Shown here: positions 34,547 to 42,999 of the stretch, in pieces
Position numbering within the stretch: position 1 is the stretch's first letter
Layout: each line of letters begins with the position of its first letter
NCBI GenBank assembly: GCA_966211965.1
Contig: CBIHON010000014.1
Coordinates: 1 to 64,000 of the forward strand
From: CBIHON01 sp966211965
Lineage (GTDB): Bacteria > Pseudomonadota > Gammaproteobacteria > Burkholderiales > Burkholderiaceae_D
Direction: 5' to 3'
DNA: 64,000 bases
Position numbers and translations under genes: made by a program
The notes under the pieces: generated by a model
Seen by the model: the letters and a program-made list of their open reading frames with translations, nothing else
What the model was told of the DNA's origin: nothing
Databases searched by the model: none

Positions 34547-35002
34547 ATGAAAAAAATTGCGAGATTGCTGCGTTCCTGCACGCTTGGTTTTCTTGTATGC
34601 GCCGGGACCGCCGTCCATGCTGCTAGCCCTGAGCCGATTCAATGTCCCGCTGCATTGACCGTTCAGCAAAGCGCCGATGCCGGGCCGGACGGATGGCAGG
34701 TTTTCAATACGCATGACAAGCACCCCTATGTAGGTGTGTCGTTCTCCGAAGGGCCGCCGGATAAAAAAGCCATTCTCGCGCCGAACTCGGAAAAAAAAGC
34801 CGGGGGCGCAAAGCTGGCAGTTTGGACGCTGACGAAATCCGCCGAGGGTTATTGGGTATCGTGTCTGTATAGTGAAACCAGCGCTACGGTCGCCAAAAAA
34901 CTTCCCGATGATGTCACGTATTGTGAAGTGGAATACGACAGGAATTTTTCGCAACCCGTGGCCAAGCGCTGGCGCTGCAGCAGCGGGGTGAAGACGAAAT
35001 AA
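34547..35002 (+). CDS. STY0301-family periplasmic protein, probable immunity protein
   Basis: A 151-aa exported protein: signal peptide (MKKIARLLRSCTLGFLVCAG, cut near VHAAS), then IQCPAALTVQQSADAGPDGW, PDKKAILAP and CLYSETSATVAKKLPDDVTY with conserved cysteines, matching the STY0301 family, which is repeatedly found beside BPSL0067-type amidases. Starts one base after the effector stop, so the two are coupled. A periplasmic inhibitor would protect the cell from sibling amidase. Direct inhibition is an inference. Confidence 0.75.
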   Translation: MKKIARLLRSCTLGFLVCAGTAVHAASPEPIQCPAALTVQQSADAGPDGWQVFNTHDKHPYVGVSFSEGPPDKKAILAPNSEKKAGGAKLAVWTLTKSAEGYWVSCLYSETSATVAKKLPDDVTYCEVEYDRNFSQPVAKRWRCSSGVKTK

Positions 35003-35007
35003 ATTGC

Positions 35008-35201
35008 CTAGAGCCTGTTATGAACTCAAGCAGGGGTCGCGTTCGAGCGAGAAGGGAGGCAGCGCAAGGCGCGGCGCGCCGCTCGGGGCCAGCCCCGTGC
35101 AAGCGGACTCGGCGTCCCCCCACAACGCAGCGATGTGCCCTTCTCGCCCGAACCCTTCGGGCAGTCCCGGGAACCCTGCTTGAGTTCATAACAGGCTCTA
35201 G
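35008..35201. repeat. Palindromic element F, 194 bp, CTAG ends
   Basis: The first 28 bases (CTAGAGCCTGTTATGAAC...) and the last 28 are exact complements. Inside, GCGAGAAGGG pairs with CCCTTCTCGC, giving arms of about 50 bp, and the centre is CGGGGC-CA-GCCCCG (35083-35096). It starts five bases after the immunity gene stop and ends 43 bases before the dnaE2 stop, so it sits between two gene ends and may also act as a terminator. Confidence 0.9.
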
Positions 35202-35244
35202 ATTTGCCTTGGCTTGTCTCATGGCCTCGCACCGAGGCCATTTT

Positions 35245-38200
35245 TTATGCGAAATCCCTGCTATGCGTATCAAGCCCTCCCAGCAAATGGGACAAATCCA
35301 CCAGCCGCTTCGCTACCAGGTGCCGCACATTGCTCTCGCAGCGCCATATGCCGTACACGCCGAGCAGGGATGCCGCCAGCAGCTCTTTGCGCTGACGCTC
35401 CACCAGCGCCGGCCACACGATCACATTGATCACGCCGGTCTCGTCTTCGAGCGTGACGAACATCGTGCCTTTGGCGGTGGGTGGACGCTGACGCACCGTC
35501 ACGATCCCGCAACCGCGCGCCAGTTGGCCATCACCGAAGGTGTTCAGGATCTCGGCCGGTACGAAGCGTTTCGCAGTGAGGATATGTCTGAGCAGCGCTA
35601 CCGGATGGCGGCCCAGCGTCAGGCCCAGCGCGCGGTAGTCGCCGAGGATGTTTTCCGCTTCGGACGGCGGCGCCAGCACGAGGGTTTCTTCGCGTATCGC
35701 GGCGCGCCGCAGCAAGCCCTTGTCGGGTGCGCTGGCCACCGCCTGCCATAGTGCCTGGCGGCGATGGCCAGCCAGTGATTCCAGCGCGTTCGCATCGGCC
35801 AGAGCTTGCAATTCGTGGCTGTTCAATTGCGCGCGCAGGCCCAGATCGGCCATATCCGAAAAGGGGCGGATCGCACGTGCCTCCTCGATACGCCATGCGG
35901 CATCCTGGGACAGGCCTTTGACGATATTCAAGCCAAGCCGCACTGCTTGCTGTTGCCGGTCTGATGTTTCCAATGCGGCCTCCCAGTTGCTGACGCTGAT
36001 ATCGGCGGCGCGCACTTCGACTTGATGGCGCTTGGCATCCTGCACCAGTTGCGAAGGTGTATAAAATCCCATCGGCTGGCTGTTGAGCAGGGCGGCTAAA
36101 AATGCGGCGGGTTCGTGGCATTTGAGCCAGGCGCTGGCATAGGCCAGAAGCGCGAAACTGGAGGCATGGCTCTCCGGGAAACCGTACTCGGCAAAGCCCT
36201 GCACCTGGCCGACGATGGACTCAATGAAGGCCGGTTCATACTTGTTTGCAGCCATGCGCTCGACCAGCATCGTCTGGTATTTCCCCAGATTACCCTTGCG
36301 TTTCCATGCAGCCATCGAGCGCCGCAATTGGTCTGCTTCGCCTGCGGTGAAGTCAGCTGCCAGCATCGCAATCTGCATCACCTGTTCCTGGAAAATCGGT
36401 ATGCCAAGCGTGCGCGACAGTGCTTCTTCCAATTTCGGCGGATACGTGATTTTTTCCTTGCCTTGCTTGCGCCGCAAATACGGATGCACCATGCCGCCCT
36501 GGATCGGTCCCGGCCGCACGATCGCGATTTCGATCACCAGGTCGTAAAACTCGCGCGGGCGCAGGCGCGGCAGCATGCTCATCTGCGCCCGGCTTTCGAT
36601 CTGGAATACGCCGATGGTGTCGGCGGCGCACATCATGTCGTAGGTAGCCGGGTCCTCGGCCGGGATGTCCTGCATCTCAAACGATTCGCCGCGCTGTTGC
36701 GCCACCAGGTCGAGCGCGCGCCGGATCATGGTGAGCATGCCGAGTGCGAGAATGTCGACCTTCAGCAAACCTAGCGCATCCAGGTCGTCCTTATCCCATT
36801 GCACCACGCTGCGGTCCGGCATCGTGGCATTTTCGATCGGCACCATGCGCGACAATTTTCCGCGCGAAATGACGAAGCCGCCCGGGTGCTGCGACAAGTG
36901 GCGCGGGAATTTCATCAGCTTGGCGGCGAGGTCCGACCATTGCTGTGCGATCGGCGAGTCTGGGGGCATGCCGCATTCGACGAAGCGCTGCGCCAGACCT
37001 TCCCTGTCGTCCCACCAGCGATGCGATTTTGCGACCTGGTCGATGATGCCGGCATCGACTCCAAGCGCCTTGCCGACATCGCGCAACACGCTGCGCGGTC
37101 GGTAGCTGATCACGACGGCGGTGAGCGCTGCGCGCAGGCGGCCGTATTTGTTATAGATGTACTGGATCACTTGTTCGCGCCGCTGGTGTTCGAAGTCGAC
37201 GTCGATGTCGGGCGGTTCGTTGCGCTCCTTGCTGATGAAGCGTTCGAACAGCAGGTTGCCACGCTCGGGATCGACTTCGGTGATGCCCAGGCAATAGCAG
37301 ACCGCCGAGTTGGCGGCCGAGCCGCGTCCCTGGCACAGGATGCCCTGGCTGCGGGCATAGCGCACGATGTCGTAGACTGTCAGGAAGTAGGGCTCGTAAG
37401 ACATCTCTGCAATGAGCTTTAGTTCGTGATCGATTTTCTCTTGCACCTTGGGGGGAATGCCTCGCGGGAATCGGTGATGCGCGCCGATCCAGGCTTCCTT
37501 GCTCAGGTAGCTGGCGGCGGTTTCGCCGGGCGGCACCAGTTCCTCGGGATATTCGTAGCGCAATTCGTCGAGGGAAAATGTGCATAACTTGGCAATCTCC
37601 ACGGTCGCGGCCAGGGCTTCGGGTGGGTAGATATTGGCCAAGCGCAGGCGTGCGCGTAGGTGCTGTTCGGCGTTCGGCGCGAGATCGTAGCCGCACTCGA
37701 AGACCGGCTTGCCGAGCCGGATCGCGGTGAGCGTGTCTTGCAGCGGCTTGCGCGAGCGCACGTGCATGCAGACGTCGCCAGTGGCGACCATGGGCAGGGA
37801 ATAGGCGAGGGCGATTTGTTCGACTGTCGCGCGCTGCCGTTCGTCTTCGGCCCAGTGCAGCAGGGTTAGCGCGATCCAGGCACGGCCGGGGAAGGTTTGT
37901 TGCAGCCATGCGGCTTGCAGTGCCAGGTCTTGTGCGGAGATGCCGTAGGCCGGCGTCAAGATGGCTAGGCAGTCCGGCATGCCGCGCAGATGGGCGTTGT
38001 GCGCAGCGGGTGCGGACAAGTCGGCCGGTGTCAGGCGGTAGCTGCCCTTGGCGACGCCGGCTTGCGTGCGCGCCAGCGTGATCAGTTCCGACAGGTTGCC
38101 GTAGCCTTCGCGGTTTTGCGCCAGGATGATGAGTGAGAAGGCGGGGCTGCCGTCTTCGTTGGTGAGTTGGAATTGGTTACCGATGATCAGATGCAGCGCG

Positions 38201-38391
38201 TGTTTTTTTGCTTCGACGTGGGCGCGGACCACGCCGGCGAGAGAACATTCATCGGTGATCGCGAGGGCAGCGTAGCCGAGTTGCGCGGCGCGTTCGGTGA
38301 GTTCGTCGGGATGGGAGGCGCCGCGCAGGAACGTGAAGTTGGAGACACATTGGAGTTCGGCGTAGGCGGGTAGGGTTGGCTTGAGGGACAT
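35245..38391 (-). CDS. dnaE2: Error-prone DNA polymerase III alpha subunit DnaE2
   Basis: A 1048-aa C-family polymerase. ATG 38391 gives MSLKPTLPAYAELQCVSNFT, the family N-terminus. PHP domain (about 10-210), polymerase core with PPDIDVDFEHQRREQVIQYI and GRGSAANSAVCYCLGITEVD, and a C-terminal OB domain ending TVRQRPPTAKGTMFVTLEDE. Length is typical of DnaE2 and shorter than DnaE1. It lies in the imuA-imuB-dnaE2 mutagenesis cassette, here 68 bp after imuB, and performs translesion synthesis during SOS. A much longer upstream frame is antisense-like and rejected. Confidence 0.95.
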   Translation of the reverse strand: MSLKPTLPAYAELQCVSNFTFLRGASHPDELTERAAQLGYAALAITDECSLAGVVRAHVEAKKHALHLIIGNQFQLTNEDGSPAFSLIILAQNREGYGNLSELITLARTQAGVAKGSYRLTPADLSAPAAHNAHLRGMPDCLAILTPAYGISAQDLALQAAWLQQTFPGRAWIALTLLHWAEDERQRATVEQIALAYSLPMVATGDVCMHVRSRKPLQDTLTAIRLGKPVFECGYDLAPNAEQHLRARLRLANIYPPEALAATVEIAKLCTFSLDELRYEYPEELVPPGETAASYLSKEAWIGAHHRFPRGIPPKVQEKIDHELKLIAEMSYEPYFLTVYDIVRYARSQGILCQGRGSAANSAVCYCLGITEVDPERGNLLFERFISKERNEPPDIDVDFEHQRREQVIQYIYNKYGRLRAALTAVVISYRPRSVLRDVGKALGVDAGIIDQVAKSHRWWDDREGLAQRFVECGMPPDSPIAQQWSDLAAKLMKFPRHLSQHPGGFVISRGKLSRMVPIENATMPDRSVVQWDKDDLDALGLLKVDILALGMLTMIRRALDLVAQQRGESFEMQDIPAEDPATYDMMCAADTIGVFQIESRAQMSMLPRLRPREFYDLVIEIAIVRPGPIQGGMVHPYLRRKQGKEKITYPPKLEEALSRTLGIPIFQEQVMQIAMLAADFTAGEADQLRRSMAAWKRKGNLGKYQTMLVERMAANKYEPAFIESIVGQVQGFAEYGFPESHASSFALLAYASAWLKCHEPAAFLAALLNSQPMGFYTPSQLVQDAKRHQVEVRAADISVSNWEAALETSDRQQQAVRLGLNIVKGLSQDAAWRIEEARAIRPFSDMADLGLRAQLNSHELQALADANALESLAGHRRQALWQAVASAPDKGLLRRAAIREETLVLAPPSEAENILGDYRALGLTLGRHPVALLRHILTAKRFVPAEILNTFGDGQLARGCGIVTVRQRPPTAKGTMFVTLEDETGVINVIVWPALVERQRKELLAASLLGVYGIWRCESNVRHLVAKRLVDLSHLLGGLDTHSRDFA

Positions 38392-38459
38392 GGGATATTT
38401 TTCTCTGTGAATTCCCTCTCTCCCGGCATCTCTCGTAAGCGGACGACAGGAGAAAATAT

Positions 38460-39932
38460 TCACGCAAACAATCCGTGCAAGAACCAGCAAGCCTCCTGAT
38501 CGGCCCGCTCCCGATAAATCCAATAGCAAGCCGACTCCGCCCCCTGCGCAACGAAATAATCGCGTACCGCGAGCATGCCATCCCACCAGCCGCATTCGAT
38601 GCGCTCCGGTCCGCTGATCAATTTCAGGGGCGAGCCGTAAAACGGCCGATGGTCGCGCAGGACCAAGGCGATCGGCTGGTCCAGCATCCAGAACGGGCGC
38701 GCGATGCTGCCCTTGGCTGCCGCGGCAGCGAGCTTGCCTTCGCTCGCCGGCATCCACGCGTTCGACACTTCCGGCCGGTGATCCGCCTTGGGTGCAGGCA
38801 CCAGCACGCACTCGCTGCCCAGCCGCGCCGCCAGCAATTCCAGCAAGCGATGGTAATCGGCCGGTGTGCCGCCCGGCTCGGGAAACAGCGTTGCGTTAGG
38901 CGGCAGCATCGCTTCGACCTGCGCGGCTTCCAGCCGGAGCGCGATCACATGCGCGTTCAATTCCAGCCGGCCCAGCCTTTCCTTCAACAAGCGGATCAGG
39001 TGTTCTTCATGCCACGCCGCGTCAGCCAGCGCGATCTCGAGCGGGGTGGGGGCGATCGCGGCGCGGCCGCGTTCGTGTTCCAGCGTCAGGATGAAACGCG
39101 ATACCGCCAATTGCCGAGTCACCAGCCAGCCGATCATTTGCAGGATCAGCCGGCGCGCCGCGAACAGGAGCGCTTCGGCATGCTCGATCCGGTCCGGCAG
39201 TTCCAGCTGCGCCGAGAAAGTCTGCGGCGCTTGCACCCATTCGAATAATTCCAGCGCTTCGCCATAGGCTCGGTCGAGCGCCTGCAACAACTCCTTGCTG
39301 CAGCGCCGCTGCAAGCCTGCGCGCGGCAGCTTGCGCAAGTCGCCCAGCGTGCGGCAGCCGATGCCTTCCAGCCAGTCGCGATAAGGCCTGGCTGTAGGCA
39401 GCAGCGTGCAAGGCAAGCTATTCAGACGCCAGGCCAGCGTCTTCATGCCGAGTACCCGGCGCCGCTTTGTCTGCCAGCGCGTGAGGCGATAGCGCGCCAG
39501 CAGCCAGGCCCCCTGTGCGGTCGGCGCGGCGCCGATCTGGACAGTGAAGCCCAAGGCCAGCACGCTGGCGCGTATCAGCCGGCACAATGCCAACCGGCCG
39601 CCGAACGCACGCAAGCTGGCGCTCACGTCGAGCAGCAGGCTCGCTTCTTCAGCCAGCGCCACTTCCGGCGTGTACTGCAACAGGCTCATGGCTACGCAAT
39701 CGCGGGCCGCCTGCTCGCGTCGGCTGTCGCGCTCGTGCATCTGCACCTCGGGTGCGAGCGCCGATACACCGCCGCGGCGCATGCCGATCTGTACGCCGGC
39801 AGCGGCGGCTTCCGTGCTCATGGCCCACACCAGATCGCGTTCCATGATCACATGCATGCCCGCTTCAGACCAACGCGGCCGGAATGTTTCGAGGGCCAAC
39901 AGCGGCAGGTGCACGGCGATCCACAGGCGCAT
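38460..39932 (-). CDS. imuB: ImuB, Y-family polymerase-like protein
   Basis: A 490-aa protein from ATG 39932: MRLWIAVHLPLLALETFRPR starts the UmuC/DinB-like fold, but the catalytic acids are not conserved, as known for ImuB. EEASLLLDVSASLRAFGG, RRRVLGMKTLAWRLNSLPC and the little-finger-like region follow, then the C-terminal tail that binds DnaE2 and the beta clamp. Overlaps the end of imuA by 68 bp. Adaptor of the mutasome rather than a polymerase. Confidence 0.92.
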   Translation of the reverse strand: MRLWIAVHLPLLALETFRPRWSEAGMHVIMERDLVWAMSTEAAAAGVQIGMRRGGVSALAPEVQMHERDSRREQAARDCVAMSLLQYTPEVALAEEASLLLDVSASLRAFGGRLALCRLIRASVLALGFTVQIGAAPTAQGAWLLARYRLTRWQTKRRRVLGMKTLAWRLNSLPCTLLPTARPYRDWLEGIGCRTLGDLRKLPRAGLQRRCSKELLQALDRAYGEALELFEWVQAPQTFSAQLELPDRIEHAEALLFAARRLILQMIGWLVTRQLAVSRFILTLEHERGRAAIAPTPLEIALADAAWHEEHLIRLLKERLGRLELNAHVIALRLEAAQVEAMLPPNATLFPEPGGTPADYHRLLELLAARLGSECVLVPAPKADHRPEVSNAWMPASEGKLAAAAAKGSIARPFWMLDQPIALVLRDHRPFYGSPLKLISGPERIECGWWDGMLAVRDYFVAQGAESACYWIYRERADQEACWFLHGLFA

Positions 39933-40629
39933 AAGCGGGTAAAAAAACAGGTGAGGTGACTGGTGAACGGGCTGCCGGCATGTCGCATAAAGGCAGGAAA
40001 AACGGATCGACTCGCTGCGGCCCTCGTCGCTTGACGACTTCGATGCCGATGCCGCCGTGGGCCGGCCGCAATCCCAGCCGCAAGGGTGCTGGAGAGGCAT
40101 CCTGTGCGCAGGTGAGTGGGCGCATCATCCAGAACACGATCTCGGAACTTTGCGCTGCCAGATGCAGGCGACGCAGGGATTCCGAGCGCACGTGAGTCTG
40201 CCAGAACAGCAGTGCGCCGCAACTGCCGTTACGCAGAATCTGTTCGGCGCTCCACAGCGCATCGGCCGTACGTTCAGTCTTGATCCACAGGAGACGCTCG
40301 ACGGGCAAGCCCCATGCGGCCCAGGCGGCAAGTTGCGGCAGGTGCGGCGGCTGCACCAGCGCGATGCGGCGCTGTCGGGCAATGGCGGCCAGCGCTGGTT
40401 TCAGCAATTGTATTTCGCCGATGCCGCTCTGCTGCAGCAGCAGTTCGATCAAGGCCGAGCCGGGCCAGCCGCCGTTTGGTAATTCGGCATCGAGCGAAGG
40501 ATGCATGGAAGGCGTGACTCCGGCCTGGTACGAAGCCATCTGGTCGGCGCGCCAGATCGCATGTGGCAATTGCGCAGCAACTGCGCAAGCGCTCGGCGAT
40601 ATACTGGGACTTGAACTTGAGGCAGGCAT
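39865..40629 (-). CDS. imuA: ImuA, RecA-like mutasome protein
   Basis: A 254-aa protein related to RecA/SulA: MHPSLDAELPNGGWPGSALI and ELLLQQSGIGEIQLLKPALA follow the ImuA pattern of a degenerate Walker region, then IALVQPPHLPQLAAWAAWGL and ERLLWIKTERTADALWSAEQ. Heads the imuA-imuB-dnaE2 cassette, 49 bp from the SOS box. ImuA partners ImuB and RecA at lesions. Confidence 0.9.
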   Translation of the reverse strand: MPASSSSPSISPSACAVAAQLPHAIWRADQMASYQAGVTPSMHPSLDAELPNGGWPGSALIELLLQQSGIGEIQLLKPALAAIARQRRIALVQPPHLPQLAAWAAWGLPVERLLWIKTERTADALWSAEQILRNGSCGALLFWQTHVRSESLRRLHLAAQSSEIVFWMMRPLTCAQDASPAPLRLGLRPAHGGIGIEVVKRRGPQRVDPFFLPLCDMPAARSPVTSPVFLPAYAPVDRRAPAAVGPRNIPAALV

Positions 40630-40678
40630 GACGAGTCTGTGATTATTTTTTGAACTTGAAAACGCGTGTCAGCTTTTG

Positions 40679-40694
40679 CTGTATAAATATACAG
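40679..40694. promoter_or_regulatory. LexA (SOS) box between imuA and cho
   Basis: CTGTATAAATATACAG matches the CTGT-N8-ACAG LexA consensus perfectly with an AT-rich core. It is 49 bp before imuA and 78 bp before cho, so one operator can repress both divergent units. Confidence 0.92.
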
Positions 40695-40772
40695 TATTAT
40701 ATGTATTCCGCTTAGTCAAATTCATCATGTAAATCTCGCTCTTACTATTTCTTTCACGCTTATTTGCTTTTT

Positions 40773-41708
40773 ATGCAAGCTCGCATTACTGCCGTCGGAT
40801 TGGTGATCCAACCCGATCCGGTTGACCTGTTCGAATATCCCGCACATATTGATCGCGCCAGTCTCGACGCGTTGCCGGCGCGGCCGGGAATTTATATTTT
40901 TCGTGATGAGCATGACGCTCCGCTCTACGTCGGCAAGAGCGTGAATATTCGCAGCCGTGTGCTGTCTCACCTGCGCACGCCGGAAGAGGCGCGCATGCTG
41001 CAGCAGAGCCGTTATGTCGAATTTCGCCGCAGCGCCGGCGAGATCGGCGCCCTGCTGATGGAGGCGCAATTGATCAAGCAATTGCAGCCGGTGCATAATG
41101 TAAAACTGCGCCGTACGCGCGAGATGTGTACGTTGCGCTTGGCTACACCGGGGTGTAGCGTGCCGGAAGTGGTATATGCGCGCGATCACGATTTCGCCAG
41201 CACGCAAGGTCTGTACGGCTTGTTCGCCATGCGTAAATCGGCCATGGAAAAATTGCGCGCCATCGTCGAGATGGAGCGTCTATGCCCAGCGCTCACCGGC
41301 CTGGAAAAAGTATCGCGCGGACGCGCTTGTTTCGCACGGCAGATCGCGCGCTGTCTGGGCGCTTGCATAGGCGAGGAGTCGGCTGACGACCATGCGGCGC
41401 GCTTGCGTGCCGCCCTGGAAGAATACCGGGTCATGGTCTGGCCTTATCCAGGAGCGATGGCGATTATCGAAGAATGCGAGGGCTGGCGCCAAGCCCATGT
41501 CGTCGACCACTGGTTTTATCTCGGTTCGGCCGATGCGCCGGATGCGGCTTCGCTCCTGCAGCGTCCCGCCCAGCGCAGTTTCGATGTCGACACCTACAAG
41601 ATCCTGGTCAAGCCGATGCTGCGCGGCGAATTGCGTGTAGAACGGCTGAGCCGCTCAGCCGGCACTGCTTCGCTGAAGGGAGTGTCGAGCCGAAAGCGGC
41701 ACAGATAG
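40773..41708 (+). CDS. cho: Cho, UvrC-like excision nuclease
   Basis: A 311-aa GIY-YIG nuclease: LPARPGIYIFRDEHDAPLYV then GKSVNIRSRVLSHLRT, followed by GEIGALLMEAQLIKQLQPVH and a Cys-containing region (CPALTGLEKVSRGRACFARQ, CLGACIGE). It corresponds to the N-terminal half of UvrC alone, as in E. coli Cho, which makes an extra 3' incision at bulky lesions. ATG 40773 chosen over a TTG three codons earlier. Divergent from imuA across a perfect LexA box, so SOS-induced. Confidence 0.9.
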   Translation: MQARITAVGLVIQPDPVDLFEYPAHIDRASLDALPARPGIYIFRDEHDAPLYVGKSVNIRSRVLSHLRTPEEARMLQQSRYVEFRRSAGEIGALLMEAQLIKQLQPVHNVKLRRTREMCTLRLATPGCSVPEVVYARDHDFASTQGLYGLFAMRKSAMEKLRAIVEMERLCPALTGLEKVSRGRACFARQIARCLGACIGEESADDHAARLRAALEEYRVMVWPYPGAMAIIEECEGWRQAHVVDHWFYLGSADAPDAASLLQRPAQRSFDVDTYKILVKPMLRGELRVERLSRSAGTASLKGVSSRKRHR

Positions 41709-41776
41709 TCGAGCAGCGCATAGCTGCTTCCGAAGCAAATTCGTGCCACCCTTGAGATCGCTCCGGCAGACGAGAC

Positions 41777-42298
41777 TCAAGCCTTCAATTTTTCGTTTTC
41801 CCTGATGCCGCTGCCGCACATCAGCTTTTCGATGTCCAGCAAGATCAGGTCGCGCCCTTCATAGCGTGCGATCCCGCTCAGATACTCGGCTTTAAGAGGG
41901 GAGTCCAGATTGGGCAAGGGTTTTACCTCGCCGGCGGCGAGGCTGATGACGTCCAGTACCTCATCGACCACCAAGCCGATGGTTCGATCCAGCATACTGA
42001 GAATGATGACGACGGTGAAGTGATTGAAGCTCGGCGCCGCGATATTGCAATGCAGGCGCATGTCGACGATGGGCATGATGATGCCGTCCGAAATGGCCAC
42101 GCCCTCGACGACATCCGGACCATTGACGATACGGGTCAGGGATCGGTAACCGCGCAATCTTTGAACATGCCGAATGTGAATGGCGTATTCCCTATCCCCC
42201 AGGCTGAAGACCACAAATTCGGGGGAGGTCTTGCACAATGCCTTGGAAGAGGCATCGGGCACGGTCATTTTTTTCAGATTCACTTTCGCATTCATCAT
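41777..42298 (-). CDS. cheW: CheW-type chemotaxis scaffold protein
   Basis: A 173-aa protein; after about 25 residues the CheW beta-barrel appears: FVVFSLGDREYAIHIRHVQR, TRIVNGPDVVEGVAISDGII, MPIVDMRLH and IGLVVDEVLDVISL. CheW couples chemoreceptors to CheA. No other chemotaxis gene is in the window, so it is a lone paralog. Followed convergently by cho. Confidence 0.9.
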   Translation of the reverse strand: MMNAKVNLKKMTVPDASSKALCKTSPEFVVFSLGDREYAIHIRHVQRLRGYRSLTRIVNGPDVVEGVAISDGIIMPIVDMRLHCNIAAPSFNHFTVVIILSMLDRTIGLVVDEVLDVISLAAGEVKPLPNLDSPLKAEYLSGIARYEGRDLILLDIEKLMCGSGIRENEKLKA

Positions 42299-42999
42299 GT
42301 ATTCCTTTCAACGTTGTTGCCTGCATGGGAAATGCAAGGTTCAGGCTGTTGCGTTGCTTCACCTGCCTCTTATTAACCCGCTTCGATAAAACCGTATCTG
42401 ACCTCGGCAATGCTGTTTGGTGCGTAGCAGCATATCCAAGCAATATGTCCCCCGGGTGACAGGGCAATGCCAGCAAAAACAATGCTTGCCGAAATCGATT
42501 GGAGCGTACGTGCATATTTTTGTGAAAGAATAGATTCATGCATCGATATGCAAAATACGCGGTTTATGCGATGAATAGCCACTTTGGTGCACTCAAGTCC
42601 GCAAACATCCAGCGGAGCGGGACACCTGTCATATGCAACATTCAGACCAGAGATGACAGCTCAGGGGAGAGGTGGTGCAATGCAGTATGTTGTCGGGAAA
42701 ATGCTGCAAATGCTCCTTATCTCGGCGAACTGAAGCGTCTGCTTCAGACTGGGGATATCGATAAAACGGTGCGTACGCGGGTAATGCATGCACCAGGATC
42801 ACACAAGTTATTCCTGCGCGCCGGCGCCTTGGATGGGTTAGCTTGTGTGCGAAAGAAGGCCATTCCAGACCTGCTGTGATGTGTTTACCGTCCTTGCGCG
42901 CATAATTAACCACTCTAAAAGTTTGCAATCATATACATGGCGTTATAATAAGAAATTAGCGTTTGGATAAGAGCTTGTTCAATTATCAAAGGTGCGGTC
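42299..42999. other. 700-bp gap between cheW and tagH
   Basis: Short frames on both strands (for example 42538-42879 plus) lack ribosome sites and family features. I see no strong inverted repeat. The right end holds the probable tagH promoter; the left end the cheW promoter. It may contain a degraded gene. Confidence 0.4.
42922..42949 (+). promoter_or_regulatory. Probable sigma70 promoter of tagH
   Basis: TTTGCA (42922-42927) and a perfect TATAAT (42944-42949) with 16-bp spacing, 50 bp before the tagH GTG. Confidence 0.55.

Noticed and set aside
35020..35751. Frame starting inside palindromic element F
   Set aside because: It is produced by the palindrome and antisense to dnaE2.
42538..42879. 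113-aa plus-strand frame before tagH
   Set aside because: No ribosome site, odd Cys/His-rich composition and no family features.
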